DNA of 64,000 nucleotides, from assembly GCA_000320545.1 (NCBI GenBank), contig ADNK01002959.1, positions 80,001 to 144,000 on the forward strand, written 5' to 3'. This stretch comes from Bigelowiella natans CCMP2755. Lineage: Eukaryota > Cercozoa > Chlorarachniophyceae. Each line of letters opens with the position of its first letter. The stretch's first letter is position 1. This document shows positions 11,609 to 24,524 of the stretch, piece by piece. Both the position numbers and the translations under genes were made by a program. The notes below the pieces were generated by a model. It did no database searches and was not told the origin of the DNA. It was given only the letters and a program-made list of their open reading frames with translations.

Positions 11609-13658
11609 ATGTTTCCCTTCACCTTAGTATATCATGGAAGTGGGGCTGTATTTGAATTTATAGGATTTTGACAAATATCGTTCGAAGTCGTGAGAGATTC
11701 TTCTATGCTAAAAATACATACATCGATGATCTTGTGAAATGTAAACCCCCCATTTGGGATACTATATCCCCATGTTTATACACACACACAATATATTGAA
11801 AATACAAATGTGCGTACGGTTATATTTCCTTGCTTCTATCGCTGTGGTTGGCCAGGCTCTCTGCCCGTGCACTCTCCGACTTTCCTTTGCTAATAAAGAT
11901 GACTAGGAGTAGGTAATGGAGAACAACACAATGCGGTATCACATGGTATTGGGAGGGAATAGATGCCAAAATTTCTTTACATAAAGATTCGTGTAAGGTT
12001 GGTTGAGCGTTGAGTGATAACAACCTTAGAGGACACTTTTCTCCCCCAAAATACAAGATTTTACATCCATTGGGTACAGCCAAACACACACCAACACAAA
12101 TGTGTTAGCGCGAGGAATATCTTGCCCAACTCCATCGATATTGACAAATAATCGAACGAACTAGTCAACTGCAATGTCAAGAGCTTATGCTGACATAATA
12201 CATAAAAGCAAAGTTTTTCCTTCGTCAATCTATACTATACATTCTAGCATTGTCATGAATACTTGCGTGCAATAAATAAGTATATGAATGTGCGCGCGCG
12301 GTTATCTCGTAGCGTATTGTAGCAATAAGCAGATGCTAGATCGAACATTATGCTGCCAACGGCACACGTGATAATGAGTGATGGCAATCTAAGGAGTAAT
12401 AGGTGAGGATATATAATTAGTAGACTACGCTATATTAATTGCAGCTGGGGGATATATGGCCATGTGGTGAGTATATTTATTGTTTAGCGGGGGTAATAGT
12501 GTGATGATGCTATAGCCATAGTCTAGATAGTCCAGGAGCTAGCATTGAGATTCTGTCGCATTGGCGCTTGCAGAATCGAATTCTACATAGCCAAATGCTT
12601 ACATACATCAGAAGCAACAATAAAAGCTCTGTGATGCGGTACTATTCACGGTCGTCAGTACTGCAGACTTCTCATTGGGCAACAATGCGCTCTTATGTCT
12701 TATTACTCGGTGTCATTCTAGATGGGCGCCAACAGGATCGTCCGCTTGCTGTGAGAGTGCGATGACAGTAGCAGGGAGAGACTGTTACTACTGCTGCTAC
12801 ATTTGATGACATGGATCCATATAATTGAGGGTCGTTTGGCGGTGGCATGTAGTTGTTGTTGTTGTTCTTGTTGTTGTAGAAAAGACTCGTACGATGAGTA
12901 TCAGGTAAGCCGTTGAACTGCTGAATTCGAAGACATCAGATATTTGGATGGGCTCGTCCAAGGAAGGCATTATTAATTTATAAGTTATCTCAACCTGGCA
13001 ACGTGCCTTTCCAATGTGCAGGGTAACAATCTCTCCCCTTCCCTCATTTGTTTACTGCTCCCGAAAAAACACAACGGCCAATGGGATGCCGGCAGGTGCG
13101 AGATGAGTATCACAAGAAGAGGAAGCCGGAAATCTCTGTTTGTAGAGGGAAATAATTCAGTACGACAACTTGGATACATTGTCGTCGTTTTGAAAATGGA
13201 TCCAATTCGGGATATGATAGCGATTTGGCCTAAAACTTGCCAAAGCATCGAAAACCGTCTTGCCATTTATTTACATGTATTTTTGTTTAAAACGGATACA
13301 ATTGGAGATGATTTCAAAAATATGGGGGATTTTGGATTGTACGACAAGCTTTCTATGCCGATCTGCGGACACAAAGCCCGCCAGGGAATGGCTGCCTTCC
13401 GTTAAGGTAGCGAGAGTAATGGAAAACTAAATTAGATCTAGTTGGGGAGTTGTAATTATGTGCATTATCAATTCGTACGAGTCGACAAGCATCATCTTAG
13501 GGGGGGTAACATCTGTTGAGAAATGGGACATTCGAACAACCATCCACCTTGATGAACATCGGGAGGGTTTAATTATTCTTCTCACGTGGAATTTATCCTT
13601 CCTTCCAGCACGCACCAAAGGTAGAGAATCATATAGATCCGTCAGCTTCACACAAGGC
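11543..13658. other. Gene-poor region, no supported gene
   Basis: Contains a TG tract around 11569-11606, a GC dinucleotide run at 12292, a (TTG)n tract near 12850 and AT-rich DNA. A plus-strand open frame at about 13016-13405 (ending in HKARQGMAAFR) has no recognised domain or clear splice context; it could be a 5' exon of the EF-hand gene but this is unsupported. Confidence 0.4.
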
Positions 13659-14322
13659 ATGGACCCATACAGCTTTCAGAACAGAAAAGAGATCGAGCGT
13701 CGAGTTGACGAATTAGAGAAGGCTCTAAAGACTGATGATATTAAGGAGAAAGATCAGCAGATCCAGCTAGAAATGGACAAATTAAAAGAAAAAATGTCCA
13801 ACCTAACCAATTCCTCCTCTGAGTCGCGCCCGTCTACAGCGTAATTTTAATCATAAACTAATCCACGTTGCTATTTATGATGGTCCTGTTACTGTACGTA
13901 GAAGTCAATTGTTTACTACTACCAAATCATTCAGGAATCCAATTTCTAAAAAAGACGCCGAGATGATATCTTGGGTGAAGAGTATACGTACGGTGGGTTG
14001 AAAATACAATGATCACATGTCAATATGCAAATGATTCATAGTTTGTTTTCCACAGATATTAGAGAACAAGGTCGGGCACATGGCAAAGTGGATGAGGAAA
14101 TTCGATACCGATAGGAGTGGGAAAATAGACAAAGATGAGTTCAAAACCATTTTGAAAACATACAGGTTAGGAACAACAATTCAACGCTACCGTTTGCAAT
14201 ATAATTTCTCATTTGATAAATTTATCCATAGTATTGATGCTGACAAAGACCAGACCGAGCGGTTGTGGGGAATTTTCGATAAGAATGGTTCTGGGAGAGT
14301 GTCGGTGTCGGAAACTTGTTGA
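13659..14322 (+). CDS. Small protein with N-terminal coiled coil and two EF-hands
   Basis: ATG at 13659 opens an exon (to about 13840) coding for a charged coiled coil (RRVDELEKALKTDDIKEKDQ). It joins in frame to 13935-13992 (SKKDAEMISWVKSIRT), 14056-14165 and 14232-14322. The first EF loop is DTDRSGKIDKDE and the second is DKNGSGRVSVSE; both have acidic or polar residues at positions 1, 3 and 5, Gly at 6 and Glu at 12, so both should bind calcium. The product is about 150 residues. It is a calmodulin-like sensor by domain content, with no named orthologue. The last intron (14166-14231) is 66 nt, divisible by three and free of stops, so its retention would insert 22 residues between the two EF-hands without breaking the frame. 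Confidence 0.72.
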
Positions 14323-14639
14323 AGCAATTGATGGTTGTGATAAATTGCATGCTATAATACGACGGAAAAATAGTGCGTTATGGAGTTCCAGAAGATCAGC
14401 AAGAAACTGAACGCCCATAAAAGATCGGAATGAGAAGGGACACAATTAGCCAAACGTAACGGTAGTGCTGCTGCCCAAGTGTACAATAATCTACACATTA
14501 TATTCCTGTACTGTCATGATTTACATCAATCAATGATGACTCGGACATTAGCACGTGTTATGCGACATGTTAGCAGGTAATGTGACATATATGTTTTAAT
14601 AAGCTGCTTGCTGGGAGGCATGAAACAAGCGCGCATGGC

Positions 14640-14795
14640 ATTGCGTTGAATGTGAGACGGATGAATGAAGTGGGTGATTAAATCTTTGCAATGGCATTGA
14701 ATGTATGAGATGGATGTAATGAATTGATTAAATGCGTTGAATGCATGAGACGGATGTAATGAATAAATGTTAATTTTTTCAATGCACAGAGAGGC
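14640..14795 (-). mobile_element. Tandem partial copies of the retrotransposon-type 3' tail
   Basis: The words gagacggatg or gagatggatg followed by taatgaat recur three times (about 14650, 14707 and 14747), each time next to a cattgaatg block; the last copy runs on into tttttcaatgc. This is the outer end of the tail family, here in the inverted orientation and partly multiplied. Confidence 0.6.
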
Positions 14796-15067
14796 AGCTT
14801 CTCACTGTGTACAATGAGAAGCCCTCCTAGCCTTGTGTACCACCAGGCACTCATTGCTCGTGTGCGTTTGCATGCGTGTACTAAGACTGCTTCGCCATAT
14901 GGCAAAATGAGCATTAATTGCATGCACAATTTCACTGCACTTGTCATTTTGGGGCAAGAAACTTCTTTGCAATATGAGAAAGCAACCAAGCTTTATCGAG
15001 ATTCCGAGAGTTTATTTCTCGCTCTTTCTTACAATCGCTAGATTCTTCTCTGCTGGTACTTACGTGG

Positions 15068-15306
15068 GTGATGGGCGAAGCTTTGAATAGGTGTTGAGTT
15101 CCACGTTCGAGCTCAACGCTGCTACTAACCACGTTGACATGATCTTTTGTTGCATCAAATACTTTGTCTACTTTATTTCCACCATTTTTGTTGCGTATGT
15201 TTGCAACCGATTTAAAGCATTTTTTTTTTCCGTTAAAGTTGATCGTAAGCCGCATGCAGACTCCAGATTCAACCTGCCGTTCGACCTTTAAGGAGGAGAA
15301 GAACAA
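15068..15306 (-). CDS. Possible orphan exon, unrecognised
   Basis: A minus-strand open stretch (VERQVESGVCMRLTINFNG onward) ends at a strong donor (CAC then gtaagtacc) at about 15068. No domain is recognised. It may be a downstream exon of the glycosyltransferase-like gene or part of another transcript. Confidence 0.3.
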
Positions 15307-15361
15307 ATTATTAAAGAAGATGCATTATAATATGAGTGTTGGAATATATTTTATCTTGTAT

Positions 15362-15815
15362 TTACTGCTGTCTTCTTATTCTTCTTCTTTCATTTATCCC
15401 TTTATCTACCTCTTTTGTGTTGTTGATTAGAAGGACTTGACTCCTAAATAGTTTTTGTAAGCCCTTTTCCTTGTTCCGTATCCATGCATCACGTGCATCG
15501 AGATGGAAAGAAGGCTGGATGCGAACTTTCAACGGCTTTTCTTCTGGATGAGGATCAATCCCAATATCGTTGCTGTTGCCATCATCATCACCATAATCAT
15601 CATCATCATTATTATCGCCATCTTCCTTTTCATGATCGGATTGGTGTCCTATCCTGCTGTGTTGGCACAATGTTTTCCCGCTACTTCTGGGCTTATTCAC
15701 AGTAATGGTGGAAGAGGAAGCTATAGTAGTAGCGGTAGAAGGAGAAGAAGAAGAAGTAACGACGACATCATTTTTCTGTTGCAGTAGCTGCGATTTCCTC
15801 TTTTGGATATCCTTC

Positions 15816-15848
<33 letters not shown>

Positions 15849-17189
15849 TCCCTCTTCTGGTCATTCTTTAGGTCCATTCTATTGCTTCTGTCTATGCCCT
15901 GCTGCTGTTTGCCGTTTATTATACGCCTACGATTGCTACTGCTACCACCACCACCACCACCACCACCACTACTAGGATTAGTCCATTCTGATGCAAAATC
16001 ACCAAGAATATGGTACTTTGACTTAAACCAAAACCATCCGCAAACAGGAAAATGAAGGATACACGGCTCAGAGAGGGAGACCACTCGTGACATATCTAGA
16101 TTCCTGATATCGGCAAGGGCAGTAGCCATCCGAGGAGGAGGAGGAGGAGGAGAGGGTTTTGTTGTTGTTGTTGTTGTTGTTGTTGTTGCTCCTAATGACG
16201 ACGATGATGATGATGATGTTTGACGTGGAGGAGAAATGAACCAGCCGTGTACCGAGGCTGGAGTTGCATTAGCCGATACACGTACAGAAGACTTACCTTG
16301 CAAAAGAACAACAAAACCACAACACCAACAATCACAGAGGAACTTCAAAAAATATGAGAAATGATTTCTGAGGACAAAAAAAGATAACAAAAGCATCATC
16401 ATCATCATCATCATCATCTATCTGCACTGCTCATTGGTGATGAAGTTGACTTAGCATCCATCGGTGATGTGAACTACCACCACCACCTTACTGACTTAGC
16501 ATCCATCGGTGATGTGAACTACCACCACCACCTTACTGACTTAGCATCCATCGGTGATGTGAACTACTACCACCTTACTGAAGTAACAACTATGCAGTGT
16601 AGTATATATTGAGTGATACCATTGTCGTAGAAGAGGAGATACTGATGGTGCCTAAGGAATCAAAGGATGAATAGAAAATTAAAAGATGATGCAATGATGA
16701 AGAAGCCGTTAATGATGATCACAAAGATGTCGGGATGAAAGTTCTTACGATGACGATGACGATGATAGTGGAGATGATGGTAATGATAATGATGATGATG
16801 ATGTTGATAATAATAGTAGCACAAAGTGAATACCTTGTGCGTTTGGTCCAAAAACTCATTGCCTCTCTTGTCTAAATACATGTTGAATAAATTAGAGTTA
16901 CAGCAGCAGCAGCAGCAGCAGCATCAGCAGTAGAACGAAGAGCAAATCGTATCATCATCGCATCGTCGGGACATGATGAAGAGCTCAACTAACATCATCA
17001 TCGCATTCAATTCCTCGCATATATGGTCTCTTCTTCTTGTTCTTGTTCTTGTTCTTCTTCCTTTTCTTCTTCTTCCTTTCTCCTCCTTTGCCTCCTCCTT
17101 CTCTCTTACTTACTCTTGGATGTATTCCGAGCGTAAGGTGATTCTTGCGGAACAGGGAAACCTTGTTATTATATTTATTCTGCAATTAT

Positions 17190-17223
<34 letters not shown>

Positions 17224-17792
17224 AGGGATGATACAACACATCAAGTTACATAACCAAAGGGTGGTGATTGTTCTATAGCTGAGAGATTAGGAGGAGGGGT
17301 AGGTATATCGAAAAACCGCCTTTTCATTTCTCATCAGCACTCGTCACTACTACTAGTGAAGTAGTGTACTACTATAGTTGACTACTTCTGTAAAGTAGTT
17401 CCTGATTGACTCTGCTTCTGGAACACCTTCATGGTTTGCATATGTCTACAATATATGTTCATCATATGTTGTCTGATTGAAAATACTGATGTCTACAATA
17501 TATATGTTCATCATATGTTGACTGATTGAAAATACTGATGTCTACAATATATATGTTCATCATATGTTGACTGATTGAAAATACTTATTGATAAGCAGCA
17601 AACACCAGCATTGTACACCCAGCAGCAGCAGCCCCCATTCAACCAAACAGCATTCCAAGGATACTTCCCCCTCATCACTCACTTAAAATTGCACTTGTGT
17701 CGTCGTATGTACTTGCTTTTTATCGATGGGCCCAAATAAGTTCTCCCCCCCCCCACCCCCCCTCCCGCCATTGCCGTCATATCGTTTTTCTC

Positions 17793-17831
<39 letters not shown>

Positions 17832-19180
17832 TCCATTGTCCCTTTTCGTATACCATATGATCGATGCCCTGGTCTCGAAGCCATGTGAAGTGAGGGATCA
17901 CGCTATTTTCTCCTTTTTGTACGTCGTTATCAGGAGAGTGGGTAAATCAAACCATAGATTAGCAAAGTGATGATGATGATGACAACGGTTTGTGGATGGT
18001 ATGATGCTGGCGGTGATGAGCGGGGAAAACAAAAGAGGAAATGACGGAAGCTGCTTTTGATATATCATTCACACACTGTAACCACTTCCTAGCGATTGTT
18101 TGCAAAATATACAGTTACTCAGGGAATAATGCAAAGCATTAAGTAGGCGCCACCTACCTGTGTAGAAAAGCTCATCAATATCGATGTGTACAAGATATTC
18201 CACCTGAAATAATAAGACAGGAAAGATGAGGATGATGAAGAAGATGAAGAAGCAAGCCAGTGACACATGATCGCAAGTATTAAGCAGCGACGACAATGAC
18301 GATAATACTATAAATCACGGGAAGATGTTTTATGTATGATTTCATCATGTTCTACGAGACAGGAGTTTAAGGAAGTTTGAGCTATTGTTTCCCAACACTT
18401 GCATTGCAAATTCAATGATAGCATTCTGTTGCAGCTGGTATGCACCACCTGCTTCTCAGGGGTAGATTTGGAATCCACAGCTTCCTTCATTGCTAGCTCA
18501 GCATTTAACATCTGCATGTCGTCATCGTGCACGCCAAAATGATATCATTCTTCTACCTTTTCTTCTTTCTCTTCTTTCTTCTTCTTCTTCTTTCTTCTTC
18601 TTCTTCTTAATTGGATCTTTGCCCTAGATTGTGGCTTTCTTCTAATTTCTCTTCTTTCCTTCTTATTGTGGTTTGTTCCTTCCATCATCATTCATCATTC
18701 ATCATTCGTCACCACCACCATCATCACCACCACCACCACCTGTCTTGCTGTGACTTCTCTTCTCGCGGTTTCTAGTCCTCCCAATCTGCTGAGCAGCGTC
18801 GAGGATTTCCATGCTGCCTCTTGTTCCTCAGTAGTTTTTCGTCTAATCGCGCTGACATTGCACAGAGGAAAACTTCTCGCCTGCATGCAATGTAATTTTC
18901 AGACATTAATAATCGGGGGGCATGGCCATTATTCTCCCCCGCCCCCTCCCTCGCTCTCTCTCCTTAAACTTCGCAAGCAACCTGGTCGAATGTATGATCG
19001 TTTGGATCGTCGAAAAAAAGCCATATATGCTGAAAACCCTTGGAGAGGTGATACCTTTGTCGTATCGTTTTAAGCACAGTAGTAGTTGTTTTAGTTGCAG
19101 TGAATACATTATTTCTTGCGTAGTAATCGAGATACACAGCATAATAATATGGTACATTCGAACGAGAATGATGAATCAAA
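15362..19180 (-). CDS. GT-A type glycosyltransferase-like protein (GT92/DUF23-like), multi-exon
   Basis: Minus-strand exons in transcript order: about 19075-18965 with GFQHIWLFFDDPNDHTFDQV, further exons at about 18890-18780 and 18540-18310, a short exon at about 18205-18165 with VEYLVHIDIDELFYT, about 17890-17820 with PHFTWLRDQGIDHM, and a large exon about 16297-15440. The large exon reads GKSSVRVSANATPASVHGWF, then LHFPVCGWFWFKSKYHILG, and finally SFHLDARDAWIRNKEKGLQ. The DDPxD and DIDEL motifs resemble the metal- and nucleotide-sugar-binding acidic motifs of GT-A enzymes. The later VHGWF and LHFPxCGFW-type blocks are, from memory, arranged as in GT92-like proteins of stramenopiles. Between these blocks are Ser-, Thr-, Pro-, Gly- and Asp-rich inserts coded by triplet microsatellites. 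N terminus and some joins are not fixed; donor sugar and acceptor are unknown. Confidence 0.58.
16447..16582. repeat. Tandem minisatellite, 45-bp unit, 3 copies
   Basis: The unit begins gacttagcatccatcggtga and repeats at 16448, 16493 and 16538. The first two copies carry a slightly longer (CCA)n run than the last. It lies in an intron or just upstream of an exon of the glycosyltransferase-like gene. Confidence 0.95.
17441..17586. repeat. Tandem minisatellite, about 49-bp unit, 3 copies
   Basis: The unit contains tgtctacaatatat, gttcatcatatgttg and ctgattgaaaatact. The first copy has one TA fewer and one substitution compared with the other two. Confidence 0.95.
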
Positions 19181-19510
19181 GGATGACGGATATTTTCAAA
19201 TAGAGAATGAAGGAAGGAATGCTTGCCTTATAAAAGAGTCGACGATCTCTCTGGAAGGATCCCCAAGTTGGCCATCCCCGTCATTCTCACGGCTGGGAGG
19301 GGGGGGCATCCTAAGGGTGCAAACGATTCCTGCCGAGACAGGAGCTTGCGTCGTCATAGAATCGTTGTCTCTTTTGTTATCCTTCTTCTTCTTCTTCTTC
19401 TTTCTGCCCTCTTCCTCTTCCTCTTCCTACTTCCGAGTCGAGGGGCTGCATGCTCTTTTAGTAACAAACCTGTTGTTGTTGTTGTTGTTGTTGTTGTTGT
19501 AGTTGTTGTA

Positions 19511-19689
19511 GTCAAGGGAGATTCTTCTCCTCTAAAAGTAACCGACAATTACCACTACTATTCTTGCTATCGTTGCTATGATTATTATCATGTTGTAATA
19601 GTTGTTATAGTCAAGGGAGATTCTTCTCCTCTAAAAGTAACCGACAATTACCACTACTATTCTTGCTATCGTTGCTATGATTATTATCC
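19511..19689. repeat. Direct duplication of about 80 bp, offset 99 bp
   Basis: The block starting gtcaagggagattcttctcc at 19511 recurs at 19610, identical for about 80 bp to the attattatc end. The spacer carries gttgttata-type repeats. Near identity suggests a recent duplication. Confidence 0.95.
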
Positions 19690-20059
19690 TTGTTGTTGCT
19701 GTTATCCGAATCTTCTCTCCACCTTCCTCTCTCCCCACCCCAGCCTTGTAATCAACGGAAAACACCCTACCTACCTTGCAACGGACTAACGGGTACAATT
19801 AGACGTCTCTTCTGTACGGATCCAACGCTGACTCGTTGGTTTTGATCAGAATAAAAGGTACGATATGGCCTAGCAGTGAGCACATTGGCTGCAGAAGATT
19901 CCCTTCACACCTGACTATTAGAGAAGGAAGCAGGAACGGAAATGCCATGGTGAGATTTTTCTATATCCGCAACACACATGGATGTTTTCACTTATGAATG
20001 CATGTCTGTTACAGGGTGATTCCGGAGACTGGGGGGGTCAGGAAAGGGTATATTCTCTA

Positions 20060-23000
20060 AGTACAAGACCAAGGACAGATACCTTTTTTTTGAGCTTCAG
20101 GAAAAGAAGGTAGGTCATCATAGATTAAAGAATCTCCACATGTATGCATGTGGATATAGGATGAGTGTTGATTCGTGATTATTGTGATCTTCTTTCTGTT
20201 CTGCTACGCTAGGACTCAAAATTTAAGTTCCGGTTACCCAAAAAACTACAAGATCTACGACCTACTTACAGAATCATAGCGAGGTGTGATTCTCACTCTT
20301 AATGTTTCATACTTTGGGGTTATTCTTCTGATGAAGCGGCAATACACATTTGAAATCAGAGTCTTAGCTACATGTTCTTTTGACCTGCCGTTATTAAGGT
20401 CCCTTGAGCAAGGAAAGCCCCCCCTGAAAATTGCATATAGCAACGACTTGGATGAATTGATTCAGGTGTGGCGAGAACTTTTGCTAGCTGACTACTACAA
20501 CATCAGTTTCTTTGGTGGACACATAATCATGATGATGATAGTAATAAACAATAATATACCTCCTACTAACCTACCTCTTAAATAATAAATTGTGGCAGGG
20601 AGAATGGAAATTTTGCAAATCTGATTTTGAGCATATATTCCCACGCAATGCTTCTCCGCACAATCAAAGGAAATGGGTTGTGCGTAGCAGCTTTAATACT
20701 ACGTTATCTGTATGTGAAGTAGATCATTCTTAAATGTTTGTATGTGTGCATAGTTTCTCCTCGAGTAGGTACTATTCGTACTAGAAAGAAAGGTATTTCT
20801 TATGGGCCTGCTTTTCTTTTCAGATGGAAGCTTATTTCACGAATCTTGCAATATCAAACGGAGCTGAAGTTGGAGATGATATTGAAAAAGATGAAGATAT
20901 CAACACTGGTACTACTACAGGGGAGGGCACAAGTAACACCGTGACTTCCATCCCTGCTGTAAGAGCACCCTTACCGACAGGAGCAGCAACAGCAGCAGAC
21001 ATACAACATCGTCCATTAATTGAAACGGAGAATAAACTTGCCAATGGAAGAAGAGGAGGAGGGGAAGGATCTTCAGATGAAACGAAGGGAATAGAGAAGA
21101 AAACCAGAATCTCTCGGGTATGTTGGCTGCATCAGTCACACAGCAGCAGCCAAAAACACATTGCAGAAGCAGCATTGCAACTGTGGATGCAAGAGTTTCA
21201 TAATCATCTAATGAACGATTCTATTTATGATCTGTTTCGCCATATTGCATACTTCCTCGTAGGTGATGAAGAATATACGATCTGTTTTCAAGAAAGACAA
21301 ACAGAATAGTAAGGTAATGCTCACAATAAGGAAAATAATAATAGTGATAACAATGATGCTGATGCCGATAACGATGACACTGGTATTTATAGCTGTTTTG
21401 TTCTGATGAAGATGCTGGACAATTGTGTCAGTTTTTATATCATCAGCGTTGTTGTCATCGTCCTTATCTTATCAATCAATAAATCGCACGTTTGCTGCAG
21501 TCTCGAAGCTTATCACCGAAGTTTGGAGAGAATAGAAGAGGAAAAGCTTCATCAACAGTACTACCATCAAGAGGAGGAGGAGGAGGAGGAGGAGGTGCTG
21601 CAACAGAAGCTCCGAAGCACAGTGGTGGTACTCGCCAACGACGTAGTAATTCGCGTCGAGCTTCTACTTTTCAGGCGATAAAAGATGCAAAAGTAGCAGC
21701 GGCAGCAGCAGCAGCATCAGCAGCAGCAACAACAACAACAACGTCGTCCGTAATAGTAAACGATAAAACAAGAACAATAACAACGACAGCTTCAGGCTCT
21801 GATGATACTGCTGCTGCTGCTGCTGCTGCTACCGCAAGTAATGCTCTTGTAGCTGTTGGCAATGCTGTACCGACGCATAGTGGGTCAGCAGCATTATCAT
21901 CACAACAACAACTACAAGCAGCAGCTAGAAACTCATCATCGTTACTTTCACCCAAGCTACAGCAGCAGCAGCACGATATTCGTGTTTCCTCCTCAGTGAA
22001 TCTTGCTTCTGCTGGTGGTAGTAGTTCTATTCCTGCATCCTCCGCCAGTCTCGGACAATCAACGACAGCAAACCTATTTACTAGTAGCAATGATAGCAAT
22101 AAATCACTGGCAGCAGCAGTAGCAGAACCGTCATTATCTGCTGCTACTACTACTACAAGTAGTGCTGGTGATGTTACCGGAAAACAGAAGATACCGAATT
22201 CAAGAAAATCTAACGTTGATGGCATCATAACCCTTTCTGACCAAAAGAATCACCGCAGAGATACAAATGTTATCAATATTGAAACAACTGCAGCAGCAGG
22301 TCGGGAGAACAGTCAAGACGATGGTGAGACTGACGATGATGACGACGATTATGACGATGAATCATCACCTGGAGGAGGAGGAGGAGGAGGAAGTAACAAC
22401 AGTGGTAATAATGATACTGATAAGCATGATAATAGCAGCAATGACGACGATAAAGTAAAAGCAGTAGCAGCAGCAACAATGGCGGCGATCGATGATGCAG
22501 AAGCAGCGTCGTCGTTAGGATTAGCAGTAGCAAGCAACAAGCATTATGATAAGAGCATCAGTAGTCGGCGACATGGTCAATATCCTCATCAGCAGCGTTC
22601 TTCACTAAATACTCGCCGCCCTTATATCACACGACATCAGAAGCAGCATTCTCAACCTCTACAACAACACCTGGAGAGAGAGAGCAACGAAGACTTCAAA
22701 TCAAGTAGGAAGAAAAGAGCATCAAGGTTGTAATAGGGAAATAATACCAACAGAAGGAAATAGCATGAGTAATCATTATTCAAAATAGTAAGGTGGTATA
22801 GCGTACATTTATAGGAATATACGTATGATGTGCGAAAAGAAGAAAGATATTAAAATAGGAAATGGATGTTATAAAACATAGATGATACATGAGCAGCATT
22901 ATTTTGTGTCAACGTACGTATTATCAGGCAACGTCACAGCACCAGTGATCTTGCCCACTTTGTCAGAAACTTGGACATCGTATCAGATGATGACCCCAGC

Positions 23001-24524
23001 AGCACGAAACAGCCGCTGCTTCATCATCACCACGAGAATAACAGCCTGTATACTACTACTACTACTACTAATACTATGACCAGTATAGCTAGAGGCAAGG
23101 GTGAGGAAAGAAATGTAGGCGACATCGAGAAAAAGGTGAAGAAGGCTAACGATAGGATCAGCACAATGGCTACGGACAAGATGAGGAAAGAGCCAAACGA
23201 TGAGAAGAAAAACAGCACCAACATCATCATCAACAACAACAACAATAAGAAGAAGAAGAAGAGGGGGGATCGGCATAATCGCAAACGTAGTGATCTCTGC
23301 TCTATAGGCGACTCTCCTCCTTCCGAAGAAGCATTAGTCTCGACTACAGATATGTTCAGTGTTACTACCACTACTACTGCTAATAATACTGCTTCTAAAC
23401 CCAATTCCAACAATCATGGTACAATAATGGGAATGATGATCAAGTCTCAAGAGCTGCCATCTGCCGTCAGCAGCAATACTAAAATTATATCCAGCTGTAG
23501 TAATAAGGAAATCATCCTACCAGGAGAAGGAGGAGGAGGAGGGGGGGGGGGGGCTCCTGATAGGCCACTGCTCATGACTGAAGTAGAAGCATCATCTGAT
23601 CATCATCATCATCCTCAAAAAATAGTAGATATGGGAAGTAGGACAACACCACCGCCCCCTCCTAACCCAAACCACTCCAGACAACAAGGAACATCATCAT
23701 CTGCTCAAAGGAGGATGATGAAGATGAGGGAGAAGAAGGTGAAGAAGGCAACATCAACGAAGCACAGGAATGGAGGAGGGGAGATGACAGCTGCTATAAT
23801 TACCAATGAAGTAGGGAGGAAGGGCTGGGGGGGAGAGGAATGGCATTATTCTACCGTTAAGAAGAAGAACCATCAGGTATTACTAGGAATAGTGATAACC
23901 ACAAAGCTTTTATAGCTTCAATGAAAACAGTAGCTTCACTGCATCATTACTTTGTATGATGGTTACTATTATTATGATTATTATTCTTTTTATTATTATT
24001 ATCTGTTATGGATAATGCTGCTGCATCTTCATCATTCGCTTTTGAGGATACGTTTACTGCTGTATTAACTAATCATTCATTCGTATACTTTAGGCCATGT
24101 GTATATCGTTACCTCTCAACGGTGTAGGAACGTTCCTGCTTTTAATCCTTCTCCTCGTAATATAATACATATTATGAGAATTACTTACTTATTTGCCTTT
24201 ATATAGAAGTGAAAAGAAGTGCTGTATGATGTTGGCTAACACCTTTTCACTTATTATTCCCAGATTTCAATCGGATGGTTTGTACGAGATTTCACAGAAT
24301 TAAGTTTGGGATTGTCTTTATCCTTAATTCTGTGTGTCATATACAGGTAGTTTCTACTAGTAAGCAAGAACAGTTATGCTTTCTTCATTTTTTGTGTACC
24401 ATATGAATAAGTAAATGCGTGATATAATTTTTTTCTGAACAGCATCGTCGTTCTCGGCTATCCGTTTTCTCTGTGTTTGTATATGCAAATACACACGAAT
24501 CGTGCTACGATCCGTCACACGTAG
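20060..24524 (+). CDS. PH-like domain protein with long low-complexity middle and C-terminal membrane helices
   Basis: Exons join in frame: about 20060-20109 (FSKYKTKDRYLFFELQEKK), 20213-20283 (DSKFKFRLPKKLQDLRPTYR), 20360-about 20500 (LKIAYSNDLDELIQVWREL), 20824-21308, about 21501-22726, 22968-23876, about 24094-24159, 24264-24346 and 24443-24524. The first three give the strands and final Trp-bearing helix of a pleckstrin-homology-like fold. The middle is over 700 residues of Ser, Ala, Asn, His, Asp and Gly runs coded by triplet repeats. The last exons encode two hydrophobic stretches (GVGTFLLLILLL and LSLGLSLSLILCVIY, continuing into VVLGYPFSLCLYM) and a short tail ending IRHT. The plan, a lipid- or protein-binding domain tethered to a membrane, recalls contact-site lipid transfer proteins, but no lipid-transfer domain is visible. 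The 5' end is not identified. Confidence 0.55.

Noticed and set aside
11820-12089. 89-codon minus-strand open frame
   Set aside because: No domain, no splice context and composition typical of intergenic DNA.
15484-16055. Plus-strand open frames rich in His, Ile, Leu and Pro
   Set aside because: Antisense shadows of the low-complexity exon of the glycosyltransferase-like gene.
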